The notes: generated from the letters alone by a model not told the origin. A stretch of 45,045 nt of DNA from Oceanospirillales bacterium (GCA_007693685.1 REDB01000218.1:1-45045); one strand, 5' to 3'. Counted from the first letter of the stretch, positions 26,810-40,283 are shown. Program-made: numbers and translations.

Positions 26810-28014
26810 CGACGTGCAAGACTCGGTACAGGCCCTTCCAAGCCCATAGCAAAACGTGTGATGTGTGGTTTTGCGAAAGGCAGCTTATCCGCTACACCTA
26901 GCCCTAGGTTACGCAATAGTTTTAATGGCAAATTATCATTACTGAACACATGATAAAATGCATCCATCGTTTGCATCATCAGTAGGTTTTGATGGCGTCT
27001 AGCTTTTTCATATTTTGCCAAGGTGTCTTTACTGTAAAAACGATCACCCTGCTCCTGAGCATCCAATAACACTTCGGCTAACATCGCAACATCCATAAAA
27101 CCGATATTAACGCCTTGTCCTGCAAGTGGATGAATCATATGAGCCGAATCACCCGCTAAGGCAACCCCTTCAGCAACATAAGATTGAGCATGTTGGCGTC
27201 TTAAAGGAAAGTAGCTTCTATCAAGCAGTTGATCTATTTGCCCTAAACAACTGGGAAATTCGTGATGAACCGCATCAAGAAATTCTTGATCAGACATCGC
27301 CATTAAGCGCTTAATTTCATCTGGCGTGTTATACCAAACCAAGGAGGCGTGATAGCCAGACAGTGGTAAAAATGCCAGCGGACCTGATGGCGTGAACTGT
27401 TGCCAGGTAATATCTTGCTGAGGATAGCCCGTCACAACAGAAGCCACTAAAGCTTGTTGATTGTAATCCCATTTAGTAATACCTATGCCAGCAGCTTGGC
27501 GAACTTTTGACTCGCCGCCATCAGCACCAATTAGCAATCGACCCACGACTTCGCGCCCATCTTCTAGCTCAACAATACTTGAGCCAGAAGAATAATCCAC
27601 CCGTTTAGTCTTTGCAGGGCAAATAAGATCTATATTACTGTGTTGTTTTACGGTTTCCAGTAACGCCAACTGAGTGACTCTATTTTCAACAATATGACCT
27701 AAGTGTGCTTCACCTATCTCTTCAGAATCAAACAACGTAGCCGTTGACTCATTTGCTTCCCACACTTTCATGCGGCGATAGGGACAACTGCGTCGAGAAA
27801 CGATGCCATCCCAAGCGCCGATGTTACGCAGTAGAGTTTCAGAAGCGACACTCAGTGCTGATACTCGTAAGTCATGTGGCTGCCCTGTTTCGAAAGCATC
27901 AGGATAATGGCCTTCAATCAACGCTACTTGATATCGACTGCCACCTAAAGCACACGCGATGGCGGCACCCACCATGCCACCACCTACAATTACGATGTCA
28001 TATTCAGTTTTCAT
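26803..28014 (-). CDS. ubiF: UbiF-type ubiquinone biosynthesis FAD monooxygenase
   Basis: A flavin monooxygenase of the UbiH/UbiF/COQ6 family, acting late in ubiquinone synthesis at the membrane face. It has the FAD Rossmann motif VGGGMVGAAIA (near residue 10), the family motif LRVSALSVAS, the DG motif LLIGADGGESKVRQ and the GD motif LAGDSAHMIHPLAGQGVNIGF. CPYRRMKVWE, TWQQFTPSGPLAFLPL and NLPLKLLRNLGL point to UbiF (C6 hydroxylase) rather than UbiH or UbiI. I chose the ATG at 28014. AAGAG lies eight bases upstream, and a GTG three codons earlier is less likely. It follows serS by 11 bases. Confidence 0.85.
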   Translation of the reverse strand: MKTEYDIVIVGGGMVGAAIACALGGSRYQVALIEGHYPDAFETGQPHDLRVSALSVASETLLRNIGAWDGIVSRRSCPYRRMKVWEANESTATLFDSEEIGEAHLGHIVENRVTQLALLETVKQHSNIDLICPAKTKRVDYSSGSSIVELEDGREVVGRLLIGADGGESKVRQAAGIGITKWDYNQQALVASVVTGYPQQDITWQQFTPSGPLAFLPLSGYHASLVWYNTPDEIKRLMAMSDQEFLDAVHHEFPSCLGQIDQLLDRSYFPLRRQHAQSYVAEGVALAGDSAHMIHPLAGQGVNIGFMDVAMLAEVLLDAQEQGDRFYSKDTLAKYEKARRHQNLLMMQTMDAFYHVFSNDNLPLKLLRNLGLGVADKLPFAKPHITRFAMGLEGPVPSLARRA

Positions 28015-28025
28015 AAAATTCACTC

Positions 28026-29315
<1,290 letters not shown>

Positions 29316-29336
29316 TCACAGTATGAATCGGTCAGA

Positions 29337-29711
29337 TTAAAAAAATAAACGTGTGAACCACAGGCCAAGATAAAGCGCTGTGATACAAAGAATAACGCTC
29401 AATAATACATAAATTAGCGCGGCTCCGGTATGCCCTTCGTTGAGCAAGGTCACAGCTTCAAGAGAAAAAGTTGAGAAAGTGGTAAATCCACCCAACATCC
29501 CAGTCATTAAAAGAGGTCTTAATTCGGGTGAAAGACGTGCTTTTTCCATTATCAATACAAATGCAACGCCCATTAATAGGGAGCCGAAAACATTTATACT
29601 CAGTGTTCCAAGCGGTAAGCGACCTTCAGGTGAGTTTAACCAACCAGATATCCAATAACGAAGAAGTGAACCTACTGCGCCACCTAAGGCAACCGCTAGA
29701 AGATGCATCAT
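29337..29711 (-). CDS. crcB: Fluoride ion exporter CrcB/Fluc
   Basis: A small four-helix membrane protein that works as a dual-topology dimer and lets fluoride out of the cell. The family signatures are GAVGSLLRYWISGW near the start and the polar GGFTTFSTFSLE motif of the ion track. I start it at the ATG at 29711 (124 residues, the usual length). The longer frame to 29786 lies wholly within rarA. The ribosome-binding AAGGGTGA is inside the last codons of rarA, so the start is one base from the rarA stop and the two should be coupled. No fluoride riboswitch can be seen, as expected for an internal operon gene. Confidence 0.93.
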   Translation of the reverse strand: MMHLLAVALGGAVGSLLRYWISGWLNSPEGRLPLGTLSINVFGSLLMGVAFVLIMEKARLSPELRPLLMTGMLGGFTTFSTFSLEAVTLLNEGHTGAALIYVLLSVILCITALYLGLWFTRLFF

Positions 29712-29712
29712 A

Positions 29713-31074
29713 TTATGAATCACCCTTATAACGTTGTTGAGAACTCTGCTGATCCTTTTGTTGAAGATGGCGCAACTTTTCAGCAATTTTTATTTCTAGG
29801 CCTCGTGATACAGGTTCATAGTAACGTCTATCTACGATGGACTCAGGTAAGTAAACTTCACCTGCTGCGAAGGCATCCGGTTCGTTATGCGCATAGCGAT
29901 AACTATCACCATAGCCCTGAGCCTTCATTAAGGCCGTAGGAGCATTGCGAAGATGGGATGGCACTTCATAGGCTGGATCTTGGCGAACGTCAGCACGACA
30001 CTGATTAAAGGCTTGATAGAGTGCATTACTCTTCGGAGCACAGGCACAATACACCGCCGCTTGGGCGATCGCTCTTTCCCCTTCGGCAGGGCCGACGCGC
30101 TCAAATGCATCCCATGCCGACAAGGCAACTTGCATGGCACGCGGATCTGCGTTACCGATATCTTCTGAGGCAATCGCTACTAGGCGTCTAGCAACATACA
30201 GAGGGTCACAGCCCCCTTCTAGCATTCGACAATACCAATACAGAGCACCATCAGGGGAAGAGCCTCGTACCGATTTATGAAAAGCCGAAATCATGTCGTA
30301 GAAAAGATCGCCACCTTTATCAAAACGACGGCCACTGGACTGCATCACTTCATCAAGAACACTGGCACTAACTTTTTCAACTCCGGCATCTTCTTCAGCT
30401 AGATCCGTGGCAAGCTCCAGAAGATTAAGAGCTCTTCGTGCATCGCCATCAGCAGCAGCAACCAGTTGGGATAACACTCCATCATCAAACTGAAGCTTAC
30501 GATTACCTAAGCCATTATCTTTGTCTACCAACGCTCGTTCGATAAGTTGTTGAATATCGTCTGCTTCCAATGGGCGAAGCAAATAAACACGTGCACGCGA
30601 TAACAACGCATTATTCAGTTCAAATGAGGGATTTTCGGTCGTCGCTCCTATAAAGACGACGGTACCATCTTCAACATAAGGCAGAAACGCATCTTGTTGA
30701 GATTTATTGAAGCGATGGACTTCATCTACAAATAGCAGTGTTTTTCGACTGCGTTGGGAGCGTACCATCTTCGCTTCTTCAATTGCCTGACGTATCTCCT
30801 TTACCCCAGAGAGTACTGCAGAAAGAGTGATAAAGTGTGCATCACTGTGATGAGCAATCAATCGAGCAAGGGTGGTTTTACCAACACCCGGAGGGCCCCA
30901 TAAAATCATGGAGTGTATCTGACCTTGCTCAATCGCTTTTCTAAGGGGTTTATCTTCTGCTAGTAGGTGTGACTGACCCGAATATTCGCTCAGCTGGCGA
31001 GGACGCATCCTCGCCGCTAAGGGTTGATAGCCCGACGATGAGTTTGAGTTCGAGGTCGAGAACAGATCGGTCAT
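29713..31074 (-). CDS. rarA: Replication-associated recombination protein A (RarA/MgsA)
   Basis: A clamp-loader-like AAA+ ATPase that acts at stalled replication forks. The Walker A motif is [11 protein letters not shown] at about 60-70 and Walker B is [17 protein letters not shown]. Sensor 1 is [12 protein letters not shown]. The C-terminal tetramerisation region includes [22 protein letters not shown] and RNAPTALMK. Length 453 residues, as usual (447 in E. coli). It overlaps the lolA stop by one base (TAATG) and is followed by crcB. It lies between lolA and serS as in many Gammaproteobacteria. Confidence 0.96.
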   Translation of the reverse strand: MTDLFSTSNSNSSSGYQPLAARMRPRQLSEYSGQSHLLAEDKPLRKAIEQGQIHSMILWGPPGVGKTTLARLIAHHSDAHFITLSAVLSGVKEIRQAIEEAKMVRSQRSRKTLLFVDEVHRFNKSQQDAFLPYVEDGTVVFIGATTENPSFELNNALLSRARVYLLRPLEADDIQQLIERALVDKDNGLGNRKLQFDDGVLSQLVAAADGDARRALNLLELATDLAEEDAGVEKVSASVLDEVMQSSGRRFDKGGDLFYDMISAFHKSVRGSSPDGALYWYCRMLEGGCDPLYVARRLVAIASEDIGNADPRAMQVALSAWDAFERVGPAEGERAIAQAAVYCACAPKSNALYQAFNQCRADVRQDPAYEVPSHLRNAPTALMKAQGYGDSYRYAHNEPDAFAAGEVYLPESIVDRRYYEPVSRGLEIKIAEKLRHLQQKDQQSSQQRYKGDS

Positions 31075-31709
31075 TACAAGCCTGAGTCCAGAATCACATC
31101 AATATCTTCAGGTGGATCAAAGGTAAAGATAGAAGAATCTATCTCTGGATTAAGTTGCTGATTGCTCAACTGAATCATAGAACGCTGACCTAGGGTGTCA
31201 TCTAATAAAAGTTCAGATAAAACAGCATCTTTGAACAACAATCTCACGCGGGAAAACATCACTTCCTGAGCTTCCTTAGGCAGCAGTTCAAATACCATAA
31301 CATCATCCATTTGCTGAACTAACTCAACTTCATAACGACGATCAAGTTCATGAATACGTCCATTCAAAATGAGTGCTGGGGCACTTTCCGTGTTCTCATC
31401 TGCTGGCTTGCGTGTTGCCTGCTCTAGGTCTGGGTCATAGATCCAGATATATTCACCATCAGAAATAATTTCTTGTGGGAAAGGCTCGACTGTAATCCAT
31501 GCAAATCTATCAGGACGCTCAATGGTAAAATGTCCTGTAGAGCTTTCTCCACGAACGCCTTGCTCGTTAGTAATAAACTGATCAAAGTTTGCGGTAAATC
31601 GATCATATCCAGATAGCAACGAAGCTAGCTGATCAATGGGCTGTGCCTGTAAGCTTACGGATAAGCTTAACGATGTTCCTAATAGCAGTGTTGCAAGCAG
31701 TTTACGCAT
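31074..31709 (-). CDS. lolA: Outer-membrane lipoprotein carrier LolA
   Basis: A periplasmic chaperone that takes lipoproteins from LolCDE to LolB at the outer membrane. The signal peptide is [22 protein letters not shown], cut after QA. The mature chain shows the family pattern [21 protein letters not shown], then [30 protein letters not shown] and [13 protein letters not shown]. Length 211 residues (203 in E. coli), and it ends in the usual LILDSGL-like tail. It lies 24 bases after ftsK and overlaps the rarA start by one base. Confidence 0.94.
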   Translation of the reverse strand: MRKLLATLLLGTSLSLSVSLQAQPIDQLASLLSGYDRFTANFDQFITNEQGVRGESSTGHFTIERPDRFAWITVEPFPQEIISDGEYIWIYDPDLEQATRKPADENTESAPALILNGRIHELDRRYEVELVQQMDDVMVFELLPKEAQEVMFSRVRLLFKDAVLSELLLDDTLGQRSMIQLSNQQLNPEIDSSIFTFDPPEDIDVILDSGL

Positions 31710-31733
31710 GGTGTTTCCTTTTACTCTCTAGGG

Positions 31734-34253
31734 TCAGTCTCTCGGGGGTGGTGGCGCTAAAACTTCACGTTGACCATTACTACCAGCGGTTGATACAACG
31801 CCGGCAGCTTCCATGGTTTCAATCATACGAGCTGCACGGTTATAGCCAATTTTCAACTTACGCTGAACGGCTGATATAGAGGCTTTACGACTCTCTGTCA
31901 CAAAAGCGACAGCCTCGTCATACAACTCGTCCTGCTCATCATCGAACATTCCAGCTGAACCTCCGCCGAACGAACCAGCCTCTTCAACACCACCAGACCT
32001 AATTTCATCCAGATAGTTCGGTGGTCCCATCTGTTTCCATGCTTCTACTGTTCGGTGAACTTCATCATCACTGACAAACGCACCATGAACTCGATTAGGA
32101 ATACTAGTTCCCGCTGGCAGATACAGCATATCACCATAACCAAGTAGGTTTTCGGCACCCGATTGATCTAGAATCGTTCTAGAGTCGATCTTAGAAGAAA
32201 CCTGGAAGGCAATTCGTGTCGGTACGTTCGCTTTGATAAGACCCGTAATAACATCTACTGATGGTCGCTGGGTTGCCAGAATTAAGTGAATACCTGCAGC
32301 TCGCGCTTTTTGAGCGATACGTGCAATGAGCTCTTCAACCTTTTTACCCACCATCATCATCATGTCAGCGAACTCGTCAATGACGACAACGATGTAAGGT
32401 AAAGTAGTTAAAGCAGGAGGTGGCTCATCAGCGGGTAAACCGTAGTCTTCAGCTTTCCATAGTGGATCTTTTAAAGGCTGACCTTCAGCTTCAGCTTGCA
32501 GTACCTTGTCGTTATAACCAGCTATATTTCTGACACCCATTTTGGCCATCAAACGATAACGTCGCTCCATTTCAGCAACGCACCAACGCAAGCCACCAGC
32601 GGCCTCCTTCATATCCGTAATAACCGGAGTTAAAAGATGAGGAATACCTTCATAAATGGATAACTCAAGCATTTTAGGGTCTACCAAAATGAGGCGAACC
32701 TCTTCCGGTGTCGCTTTGAAGAGTAAGCTTAATAGCATGGCGTTGACGCCTACTGACTTACCAGAACCTGTTGTACCTGCGACCAACAAATGAGGCATTT
32801 TTGCCAAATTAGTCACCACAGGATTTCCAGCAATGTCATTTCCTAAGGCTAAGGTCAGCTTTGAACGAGCTTCGGAGAAAGATTTTGACGTTAATACTTC
32901 ACTCAAATGGACAATTTGACGTGATTCATTAGGTATTTCGACACCCACAAAGGATTTGCCCGGAATAACTTCAACGACACGTACGCTTGAAACGGTCATA
33001 GAGCGCGCAAGGTCCTTGGACAAGTTGCTAATCTTGCTGGCTTTAACACCGGGAGCCGGTTGAATCTCAAACCGAGTAATGACTGGACCAGGATTCACTT
33101 CAACGACTTCTGCAATCACCCCAAAATCCTTGAGCTTGGCTTCTAGTAAGCGCGACATCTGTTCAAGCTGTTCTTCGCTATAGCCCTGTTCTTCTTTGAT
33201 ACCAGGCTGATCTAAAAGATCTAGCGACGGCAATTGCATCGGTTTTTTGGTAGCAAGTGTTGGTATGGCTTCCTCATCTGCAAGATTATCAGGGTCATCT
33301 AAAGGCTGATGAGCCTCTGATAACGGAACAATTTTGAGTTGACGACGCTGCTCTGTATGTTGCACGACATTTGTATTGCTAGATGCGGGCTTACTAACCA
33401 ATTCATTATCAAGGGTATCAAAACCAATGAAGTCATCTATCTCATCAGAGATATTATTAAGAACAGGCTCTTGACGAACTCGAGCTACCATAGAGTCTAA
33501 CCGAGGTTCGCGACGCATTTTATCTTGAGCTGATGGGGCTGGAGATGGTTTTTCTTCAGTTTTTGCTGTTTTTTTCGGTAAGTTCACCTTTGGCATAGAC
33601 ACTTTGGGCATAGAAACACTGGGAAGTTTAACTTTTTTCACTGAACCCAGTTTGTTCGGAATAGAAAAAAGAAACTGACCTACCCCGTCAATGAGTGCCA
33701 ACCAAGAGATTTCCATAAATAAAGTCAAACCAAATAGCAGCAACACCCAAGCCAGTAATGTGCTGCCATAAACGCTGAGTACCGCAATACTTAAATCAGA
33801 AAGTGCATGACCTATCAATCCACCCGCAGTAAAAGGAAAGTTAAATGTTTGGTTTGAGATGTGAATAGACAAGAGCATCGTCAAGCCAATCAGCATGACT
33901 AATGCACCTGAGAATCGCAGCATAAAGAAAGGAATTGCATCTAGCATCCCTACTCTTCTTCTGAATAAAAAACGCAAGGCTGGCCATATCAGCAGAATTG
34001 GGATGACCCATGCTGCTAGACCGGTAAAGGACACTAACAGATCTGCAAGCCAAGCACCTGCTACTCCAGCCATGTTACTCACATTAGGCTGATAACCAGC
34101 ATGCGACCAACCTGGATCGGCAGAATCATAGCTCCATATAGCTAAAAATAAAAACAGCGCAACGCCGATGATGACAATCAAACCTGCTTCTTTAAATACA
34201 CGCGCTAAATGTTGACCCAAAGGCAACGGTCGCGACATACCCTGCTCGCTCAC
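31734..34253 (-). CDS. ftsK: DNA translocase FtsK
   Basis: A divisome protein and DNA pump that aligns chromosome dimers at the septum. The N-terminal membrane part has four hydrophobic helices within residues about 28-190. A variable linker (about 190-340) contains a short VSMPKVS repeat. The motor has Walker A in [16 protein letters not shown] (about 491-505) and Walker B in [13 protein letters not shown]. The C-terminal gamma winged helix (about 775-835, [21 protein letters not shown]) reads KOPS DNA and contacts XerD. Length 839 residues, so the linker is short compared with E. coli (1329) and close to the Pseudomonas form (811). Starts the leftward group and is divergent from trxB. Confidence 0.96.
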   Translation of the reverse strand: MSEQGMSRPLPLGQHLARVFKEAGLIVIIGVALFLFLAIWSYDSADPGWSHAGYQPNVSNMAGVAGAWLADLLVSFTGLAAWVIPILLIWPALRFLFRRRVGMLDAIPFFMLRFSGALVMLIGLTMLLSIHISNQTFNFPFTAGGLIGHALSDLSIAVLSVYGSTLLAWVLLLFGLTLFMEISWLALIDGVGQFLFSIPNKLGSVKKVKLPSVSMPKVSMPKVNLPKKTAKTEEKPSPAPSAQDKMRREPRLDSMVARVRQEPVLNNISDEIDDFIGFDTLDNELVSKPASSNTNVVQHTEQRRQLKIVPLSEAHQPLDDPDNLADEEAIPTLATKKPMQLPSLDLLDQPGIKEEQGYSEEQLEQMSRLLEAKLKDFGVIAEVVEVNPGPVITRFEIQPAPGVKASKISNLSKDLARSMTVSSVRVVEVIPGKSFVGVEIPNESRQIVHLSEVLTSKSFSEARSKLTLALGNDIAGNPVVTNLAKMPHLLVAGTTGSGKSVGVNAMLLSLLFKATPEEVRLILVDPKMLELSIYEGIPHLLTPVITDMKEAAGGLRWCVAEMERRYRLMAKMGVRNIAGYNDKVLQAEAEGQPLKDPLWKAEDYGLPADEPPPALTTLPYIVVVIDEFADMMMMVGKKVEELIARIAQKARAAGIHLILATQRPSVDVITGLIKANVPTRIAFQVSSKIDSRTILDQSGAENLLGYGDMLYLPAGTSIPNRVHGAFVSDDEVHRTVEAWKQMGPPNYLDEIRSGGVEEAGSFGGGSAGMFDDEQDELYDEAVAFVTESRKASISAVQRKLKIGYNRAARMIETMEAAGVVSTAGSNGQREVLAPPPPRD

Positions 34254-34389
34254 TATACAAAATCCTTAACTTGAACCACGGTCGGAACCTTTTGTAGGTT
34301 TAAACGTCATATTGTGCCACAAATCACTGCCAATACAGGAGTGGTCACAGGTTACTATTATCTTTCTATTTGTTTATGATTATCACTAG

Positions 34390-35385
<996 letters not shown>

Positions 35386-35403
35386 GCGTTAAAGTCATCA
35401 TTC

Positions 35404-36129
35404 ATGGTTGTCTGGTTAGAAGATGCCGCTTCACCCTTCCCTCCAGTGAAGCGGGCATTACTTAACCCCAATGGGTTACTCGCTGCGGGTGGCGAACTTT
35501 CCCCAGAGCGTCTTCTAACCGCCTACCGTCAGGGCATATTTCCATGGTTTAATCCTGGAGAACCTATTCTATGGTGGAGTCCAGATCCGCGCTGTGTGAT
35601 CCACCCTAGTGAAATTCATATCTCAAAAAGCTTACGCAAATCTATTCGTCGTTCAAATTACTCTGTTACCTTCGATAAGGCTTTTAGCAAGGTCATGCAA
35701 GCCTGCTCAGAGCCGCGATCATATCAACAAGGCACATGGATTAGTCCAAAAATGATCGCTGCCTATACTAAACTTCATCACCAAGGTGTGGCCCACTCTG
35801 TTGAGGTTTGGGATGGCGAAAACCTTGTGGGTGGTCTATATGGATTATCTATAGGCTCACTCTTTTTTGGTGAATCGATGTTCAGCAGACAAACCGATGC
35901 GTCAAAAATCGCATTCAGCTTCTTGTGCGTACAATTGCACAAGTGGGGTTTTAACTTGATAGACTGTCAGGTACATAACGAACATTTAGAAAGTTTAGGC
36001 GCTAAGCTTATCAGGCGAGATGAATTTTGTGGTCTGTTGGCAAAGCATGTTGATGATCCAAGTGTATCAGAATGGTCGTTTTCGATTGATGTAGAGGCTG
36101 TTACAAACTTCTCAATGGGAATTCGCTGA
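35404..36129 (+). CDS. aat: Leucyl/phenylalanyl-tRNA-protein transferase
   Basis: Transfers Leu or Phe from a charged tRNA to proteins with an N-terminal Lys or Arg, creating a degron read by ClpS. Typical blocks are GLLAAGGELSPERLLTAYRQGIFPWF, then ILWWSPDPRCVI, then WDGENLVGGLYGLSIGSLFFGESMFS and LIDCQVHNEHLESLGA. Length 241 residues (234 in E. coli). Its stop overlaps the bpt start by one base (TGATG). The target pathway is encoded nearby (clpS, clpA). Confidence 0.95.
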   Translation: MVVWLEDAASPFPPVKRALLNPNGLLAAGGELSPERLLTAYRQGIFPWFNPGEPILWWSPDPRCVIHPSEIHISKSLRKSIRRSNYSVTFDKAFSKVMQACSEPRSYQQGTWISPKMIAAYTKLHHQGVAHSVEVWDGENLVGGLYGLSIGSLFFGESMFSRQTDASKIAFSFLCVQLHKWGFNLIDCQVHNEHLESLGAKLIRRDEFCGLLAKHVDDPSVSEWSFSIDVEAVTNFSMGIR

Positions 36130-36845
36130 TGAGCAATATGCAAACACTTCGTTTTTATGTGACTCCATCACATAATTGCAGCTATTTGCCTGATCAGAAG
36201 GCGAAAACTTTGTTTGTCGATCCTCAGATGCGGATTGGCACTGACAGTTACAGCCAGCTATCTGAACTTGGATTTCGACGCAGCGGCGGCCATATTTATC
36301 GTCCTCATTGCGAAAGCTGCAATGCGTGTCAGTCTATTCGCATTCCTGTAGATCAATTCAAGCCAAGTAAATCACAAAAACGCATCTTAAATAAAAACCG
36401 TGATATCAGTGTCACTCGCAAATACCCAGTCATGGATCATGAATACTTTAATCTTTATAAAGTGTACATAGATCAACGCCATGCTGATGGTGATATGTTC
36501 CCCCCTACGCAAGAACAGTTTCATCAATTTCTGGTTGAGGGTTCTTTAGATAGTTGGTTTTATGAGTTTCGTGATGCAAACAATAAATTGGTTGCTGTGG
36601 CAGTGACTGACCACCTTAATGAAGATATGTCTGCACTTTATACTTTCTATGATCCTGAAGAGGAGCATAGAAGCCTGGGAACTTTTGCTATTCTTTGGCA
36701 AATCTCTGAAGCTCGTCAACGTGGAATGAACTATCTGTATTTAGGCTACTGGGTCAAAGCCTGTCGAAAAATGAACTACAAAACTGCATTTAAACCACTT
36801 GAAATGCTAATTGATGGTCATTGGACTCACTATCGACAAGAATGA
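36129..36845 (+). CDS. bpt: Aspartate/glutamate leucyltransferase Bpt (arginyltransferase family)
   Basis: Adds leucine to proteins with N-terminal Asp or Glu, the bacterial counterpart of eukaryotic ATE1. The N-terminal ATE domain has the Cys cluster and motif HCESCNACQSIRIPVDQFKPS, and the C-terminal GNAT-like half has FYDPEEEHRSLGTFAILWQI and YWVKACRKMNYKTAFKP. Length 238 residues, as usual. The TGATG overlap with aat means coupled translation, so both N-terminal labelling enzymes are made together. Confidence 0.94.
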   Translation: MSNMQTLRFYVTPSHNCSYLPDQKAKTLFVDPQMRIGTDSYSQLSELGFRRSGGHIYRPHCESCNACQSIRIPVDQFKPSKSQKRILNKNRDISVTRKYPVMDHEYFNLYKVYIDQRHADGDMFPPTQEQFHQFLVEGSLDSWFYEFRDANNKLVAVAVTDHLNEDMSALYTFYDPEEEHRSLGTFAILWQISEARQRGMNYLYLGYWVKACRKMNYKTAFKPLEMLIDGHWTHYRQE

Positions 36846-36847
36846 TT

Positions 36848-36875
36848 TTGATTTGTAGTGTTTTTCAGGTAGAAT
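36848..36875 (+). promoter_or_regulatory. Candidate infA promoter
   Basis: TTGATT (36848-36853) and TAGAAT (36870-36875) are 16 bases apart, a fair sigma-70 pair. The predicted start lies near 36882, about 50 bases before infA. Confidence 0.5.
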
Positions 36876-36932
36876 TTGCGCCTTTAAAACCGGACAGGGT
36901 TTTAGTTAACCAGTCTCAGAGGTATTCACTGA

Positions 36933-37151
36933 ATGGCGAAAGAAGATTCATTTGAAATGGAAGGAACTGTCGTAGACACGCTTCCAAATACTATGTTTCG
37001 TGTAGAACTTGAAAATGGTCATGTTGTCACGGCTCATATCTCCGGAAAAATGCGCAAGCACTATATCCGCATCCTAACAGGCGACAAAGTTAAAGTTGAA
37101 TTAACACCTTACGATCTTAGCAAAGGCCGTATCACTTATCGCGCACGTTGA
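36933..37151 (+). CDS. infA: Translation initiation factor IF-1
   Basis: A 72-residue OB-fold protein that binds the ribosomal A site at initiation. The sequence is the standard one ([60 protein letters not shown]). AGAGG lies about ten bases before the ATG. It has its own promoter-like sequence after bpt. It is convergent with clpA. Confidence 0.98.
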   Translation: MAKEDSFEMEGTVVDTLPNTMFRVELENGHVVTAHISGKMRKHYIRILTGDKVKVELTPYDLSKGRITYRAR

Positions 37152-37154
37152 AAG

Positions 37155-37180
37155 ACGGCGGACATTTTCAGCGCCGCCGT
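37155..37180 (+). terminator. infA terminator hairpin
   Basis: ACGGCGG pairs with CCGCCGT around a 12-base loop, beginning three bases after the infA stop. It is followed by AATTTCATT, only a weak T-run. Confidence 0.55.
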
Positions 37181-37201
37181 AATTTCATTCAGCAGACGAT
37201 A

Positions 37202-37219
37202 AGCAGCCGTTAGGCTGCT
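37202..37219 (-). terminator. Hairpin at the end of clpA
   Basis: AGCAGCC pairs perfectly with GGCTGCT around a four-base loop and covers the clpA stop. No strong T-run follows on the minus strand. Confidence 0.45.
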
Positions 37220-39471
37220 ACCGTCTCGCAAACCAAAGTGATCTCACCCTCATCTGCGCTAATGTGGACCTCTCCTCCTTTCTCAGCAAGCTCTCCAAAA
37301 AGAATCATCTCAGCCAATGGCTTTTTGATTTTCTCTTGGATCAAGCGACGCATAGGACGAGCGCCCATTTTTTCATCATAGCCATGCTCTGCAAGCCAAT
37401 CCCGAGCTGATTCAGTGACGTTAAGCACCACTTGCTTGTCATCTAATTGAGCTTGTAGTTCGGTTAAGAACTTATCTACAACACCTTTAATGATCTCGGT
37501 ATCCAGCGGTTTAAACTGAATGACTGCATCCAAACGATTACGGAACTCAGGAGTAAACAAGCGCTTCAACGCTTCCATACCATCAGTGCTGTGATCTTGA
37601 TGCGTAAAGCCTATGGAGGGACGACTCATGGCTTCTGCACCCGCATTGGTTGTCATAACAACAACCACGTTACGGAAATCAGCCTTTCTGCCGTTATTAT
37701 CAGTTAAAGTGCCGTTATCCATTACCTGAAGCAGGATATTGAACACTTCAGGATGCGCTTTTTCGATCTCATCAAGCAACAAAACACAGTGAGGTGATTT
37801 GGTGATTGCTTCAGTTAATAGACCACCTTGATCAAAACCAACATAACCTGGAGGTGCACCGATCAGACGTGAAACAGTGTGACGCTCCATATACTCAGAC
37901 ATATCAAAGCGAACTAACTCTATCCCCATGATTCTGGCTAGCTGAGCAGTCACTTCGGTTTTACCAACACCGGTTGGGCCAGCAAACAAGAATGACCCGA
38001 CAGGCTTATTAGGCTCTTTCAAGCCAGCGCGAGAGAGTTTAATAGCTGCTGATAGCGTATCAATTGCTTCATCCTGACCCAAAACCACCATCTTAAGATT
38101 ACTATCCAGTTTCTTAAGTAGATCTTTGTCCGACGCAGAAACGCTCTTCGGCGGTATGCGTGCGATCTTAGCAACCACAGCTTCTACTTCGGGCACATCA
38201 ACCACTTTCTTGCGATTTTCTGGCTTCTGCAAACGCTGATAGGCACCGCTTTCATCAATGACATCAATCGCCTTGTCTGGCATATGCTTATCATTAATGT
38301 AGCGATCTGCTAATTCCGCGGCAGCTTTTAAGGCAGCGTCGGTGTATTCCAGCTCATGATGCTCCTCAAAGCGTGATTTCAGACCTTTCAAAATCTGATA
38401 GGTGTCTGCCACACTAGGCTCAAGAATATCAACTTTCTGGAAACGTCTAGCTAAGGCGCGATCCTTTTCGAAAATCCCTCTGAATTCTTGAAAAGTTGTA
38501 GACCCAATACAGCGAATCTCACCAGAGCTTAATAAGGGTTTAAGCAGGTTCGATGCATCCATTGAACCACCTGAAGCTGCACCCGCTCCAATGATAGTAT
38601 GAATCTCATCAATGAAAAGTATCGCTTTAGGTTTTTGACGTATCTCATTGAGAAGGCTCTTTAATCGTTTCTCAAAGTCACCGCGATATTTGGTGCCAGC
38701 GAGCAAAGCTCCCAAGTCTAAGGAGTAAACGACACTGTCAGAAATAATATCTGGAACCGAATCTTCGATGATAAGTTTTGCCAAACCTTCGGCGATTGCT
38801 GTCTTACCAACACCGGCTTCACCCACCAAAAGAGGATTGTTTTTGCGGCGTCTAGAGAGAATCTGAACGACGCGCTCAACTTCTTGATCACGTCCAACCA
38901 GAGGGTCGATTCGACCTTGAGCGGCTTGTTGATTCAGGTTAACAGCGTACTGTGACAATGCACTCTTGCCTTGACCTGAACCTTCGCTTTCAGTTGTTTC
39001 CTCTTCGTTTACTTGTTCATTTTCACGCATATCACCGACACGTGAGATACCATGAGAAATAAAATTAACTACATCGACACGCTCTATGCCTTGCTGTTGC
39101 AAGACAAAAGCAGCATGGCTTTCCTGTTCACTAAAAATAGCAACCAAGACATTAGCGCCGCTGACATCAGACTTTCCAGATGACTGAACATGGAATACCG
39201 CACGTTGAAGAACACGCTGAAACCCTAAGGTAGGCTGTGTTTCCGCATTGGGGATATTATCAGGTAGTAAAGGTGTGGTTTCTTCAATAAATTGACTTAA
39301 CTGACTTCTTAATCGATTGAAATCAGCTCCACATGCAAGCAACACTTCTGCTGCATCACGATTATCGAGCAATGCAAGTAACAGGTGCTCAACCGTCATG
39401 TACTCATGACGTTTATCTCGAGCGCCTCGGAAAGCTGCACTCAAGGTTTCTTCAAGTTCTCTGTTTAGCAT
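37210..39471 (-). CDS. clpA: ATP-dependent Clp protease ATP-binding subunit ClpA
   Basis: An AAA+ unfoldase that feeds substrates to ClpP, including N-degron proteins handed over by ClpS. The N-domain spans about 1-145. The first AAA+ module has Walker [10 protein letters not shown] (about 213-221), and the second has GPTGVGKTE (about 496-504). [11 protein letters not shown]-like sequence closes it. Length 753 residues (758 in E. coli). A GAGGTGG ribosome-binding site overlaps the clpS tail. It follows clpS by 11 bases. Confidence 0.97.
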   Translation of the reverse strand: MLNRELEETLSAAFRGARDKRHEYMTVEHLLLALLDNRDAAEVLLACGADFNRLRSQLSQFIEETTPLLPDNIPNAETQPTLGFQRVLQRAVFHVQSSGKSDVSGANVLVAIFSEQESHAAFVLQQQGIERVDVVNFISHGISRVGDMRENEQVNEEETTESEGSGQGKSALSQYAVNLNQQAAQGRIDPLVGRDQEVERVVQILSRRRKNNPLLVGEAGVGKTAIAEGLAKLIIEDSVPDIISDSVVYSLDLGALLAGTKYRGDFEKRLKSLLNEIRQKPKAILFIDEIHTIIGAGAASGGSMDASNLLKPLLSSGEIRCIGSTTFQEFRGIFEKDRALARRFQKVDILEPSVADTYQILKGLKSRFEEHHELEYTDAALKAAAELADRYINDKHMPDKAIDVIDESGAYQRLQKPENRKKVVDVPEVEAVVAKIARIPPKSVSASDKDLLKKLDSNLKMVVLGQDEAIDTLSAAIKLSRAGLKEPNKPVGSFLFAGPTGVGKTEVTAQLARIMGIELVRFDMSEYMERHTVSRLIGAPPGYVGFDQGGLLTEAITKSPHCVLLLDEIEKAHPEVFNILLQVMDNGTLTDNNGRKADFRNVVVVMTTNAGAEAMSRPSIGFTHQDHSTDGMEALKRLFTPEFRNRLDAVIQFKPLDTEIIKGVVDKFLTELQAQLDDKQVVLNVTESARDWLAEHGYDEKMGARPMRRLIQEKIKKPLAEMILFGELAEKGGEVHISADEGEITLVCETVAA

Positions 39472-39482
39472 ATGACCACCTC

Positions 39483-39842
39483 TTAGACCTGCTCAACTTC
39501 ACATAACAACGGGTGTTTGTTCGACCTAGCGTACTGGTTAACCTGTGCCGCTTTAGTTTCTGCTACATCACGCGTATATACACCACATACGCCTTTTCCT
39601 TGAGTATGGACCGATAACATCACTTGTGTAGCTTTTTCTTGGTTTAAATTGAAAAAAATCATCAGCACTTCAACAACAAAGTCCATCGGGGTGTAGTCGT
39701 CGTTTAACAAAACGACACGATACATCGGTGGTCTTTTTAATGCAGGCTTAGTAGATGCGGTTATAACCTGCCCATCATTGTGATCTGTACCTTCTCGCTC
39801 ATCCGCCATCATAATGATCGAGTTGCGACTCATACTGTTCAT
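39483..39842 (-). CDS. clpS: ATP-dependent Clp protease adaptor ClpS
   Basis: Recognises N-terminal Leu, Phe, Tyr or Trp and delivers the proteins to ClpA. The family block is [20 protein letters not shown] (residue about 40 on), with the degron-binding DD and the His in [27 protein letters not shown] start it at the ATG at 39842 (119 residues). AGGT lies six bases upstream. Longer forms from 39887 (GTG) or 39872 have no clear ribosome-binding site. It is divergent from cspD, as in many Gammaproteobacteria. Confidence 0.94.
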   Translation of the reverse strand: MNSMSRNSIIMMADEREGTDHNDGQVITASTKPALKRPPMYRVVLLNDDYTPMDFVVEVLMIFFNLNQEKATQVMLSVHTQGKGVCGVYTRDVAETKAAQVNQYARSNKHPLLCEVEQV

Positions 39843-40061
39843 TACATACCTAAATTGATTGTTTTCCATCATTCGCTCTATCTGCACTTTCGTTTGATCG
39901 CCCTAACGTAATATAATTCCCGCTCGCAGGAGTGATATAAGTATCTGCAGTCCCTGCAAGGATGTAAAGGAACGCCTGTTAACATTGAGTGTAACAGTTT
40001 GGCGTCATCATAGGATATCAAGTCATTAGGCTTGGATGAGAGGACTACAGGGGAAATAATA

Positions 40062-40283
40062 ATGCAGATGGGAATCGTCAAGTGGTTCAATAACGCCAAA
40101 GGTTATGGATTCATTCTTAGCGAGGCGTTTGAAGAAGAATTATTTGCGCACTTTTCTGCCGTCATGGTAGATGGATACAAAAGCCTTAAAGCAGGTCAGA
40201 CAGTTCAATTTGAGACAAAAAATGGTCCCAAGGGATTGCATGCCATCAATATCAAACCGGTCGAAGAGTCTGTTACAGAGTAG
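40062..40283 (+). CDS. cspD: Cold-shock domain protein CspD
   Basis: A 73-residue OB-fold nucleic-acid-binding protein. RNP1 is KGYGFI and RNP2 LFAHFSAV. In E. coli CspD binds single-stranded DNA and slows replication in stationary phase. I use the ATG at 40062, with AGGGGA upstream. A longer TTG-started frame from 40032 would run through that ribosome-binding site. Divergent from clpS, the conserved cspD context, which supports CspD over other Csp names. Confidence 0.9.
   Translation: MQMGIVKWFNNAKGYGFILSEAFEEELFAHFSAVMVDGYKSLKAGQTVQFETKNGPKGLHAINIKPVEESVTE

Noticed and set aside
36846-36932. A tRNA gene next to infA, as in some relatives
   Set aside because: No cloverleaf, no GGTTCGA-type T-loop and no CCA end. 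The 87 bases are a promoter and leader.
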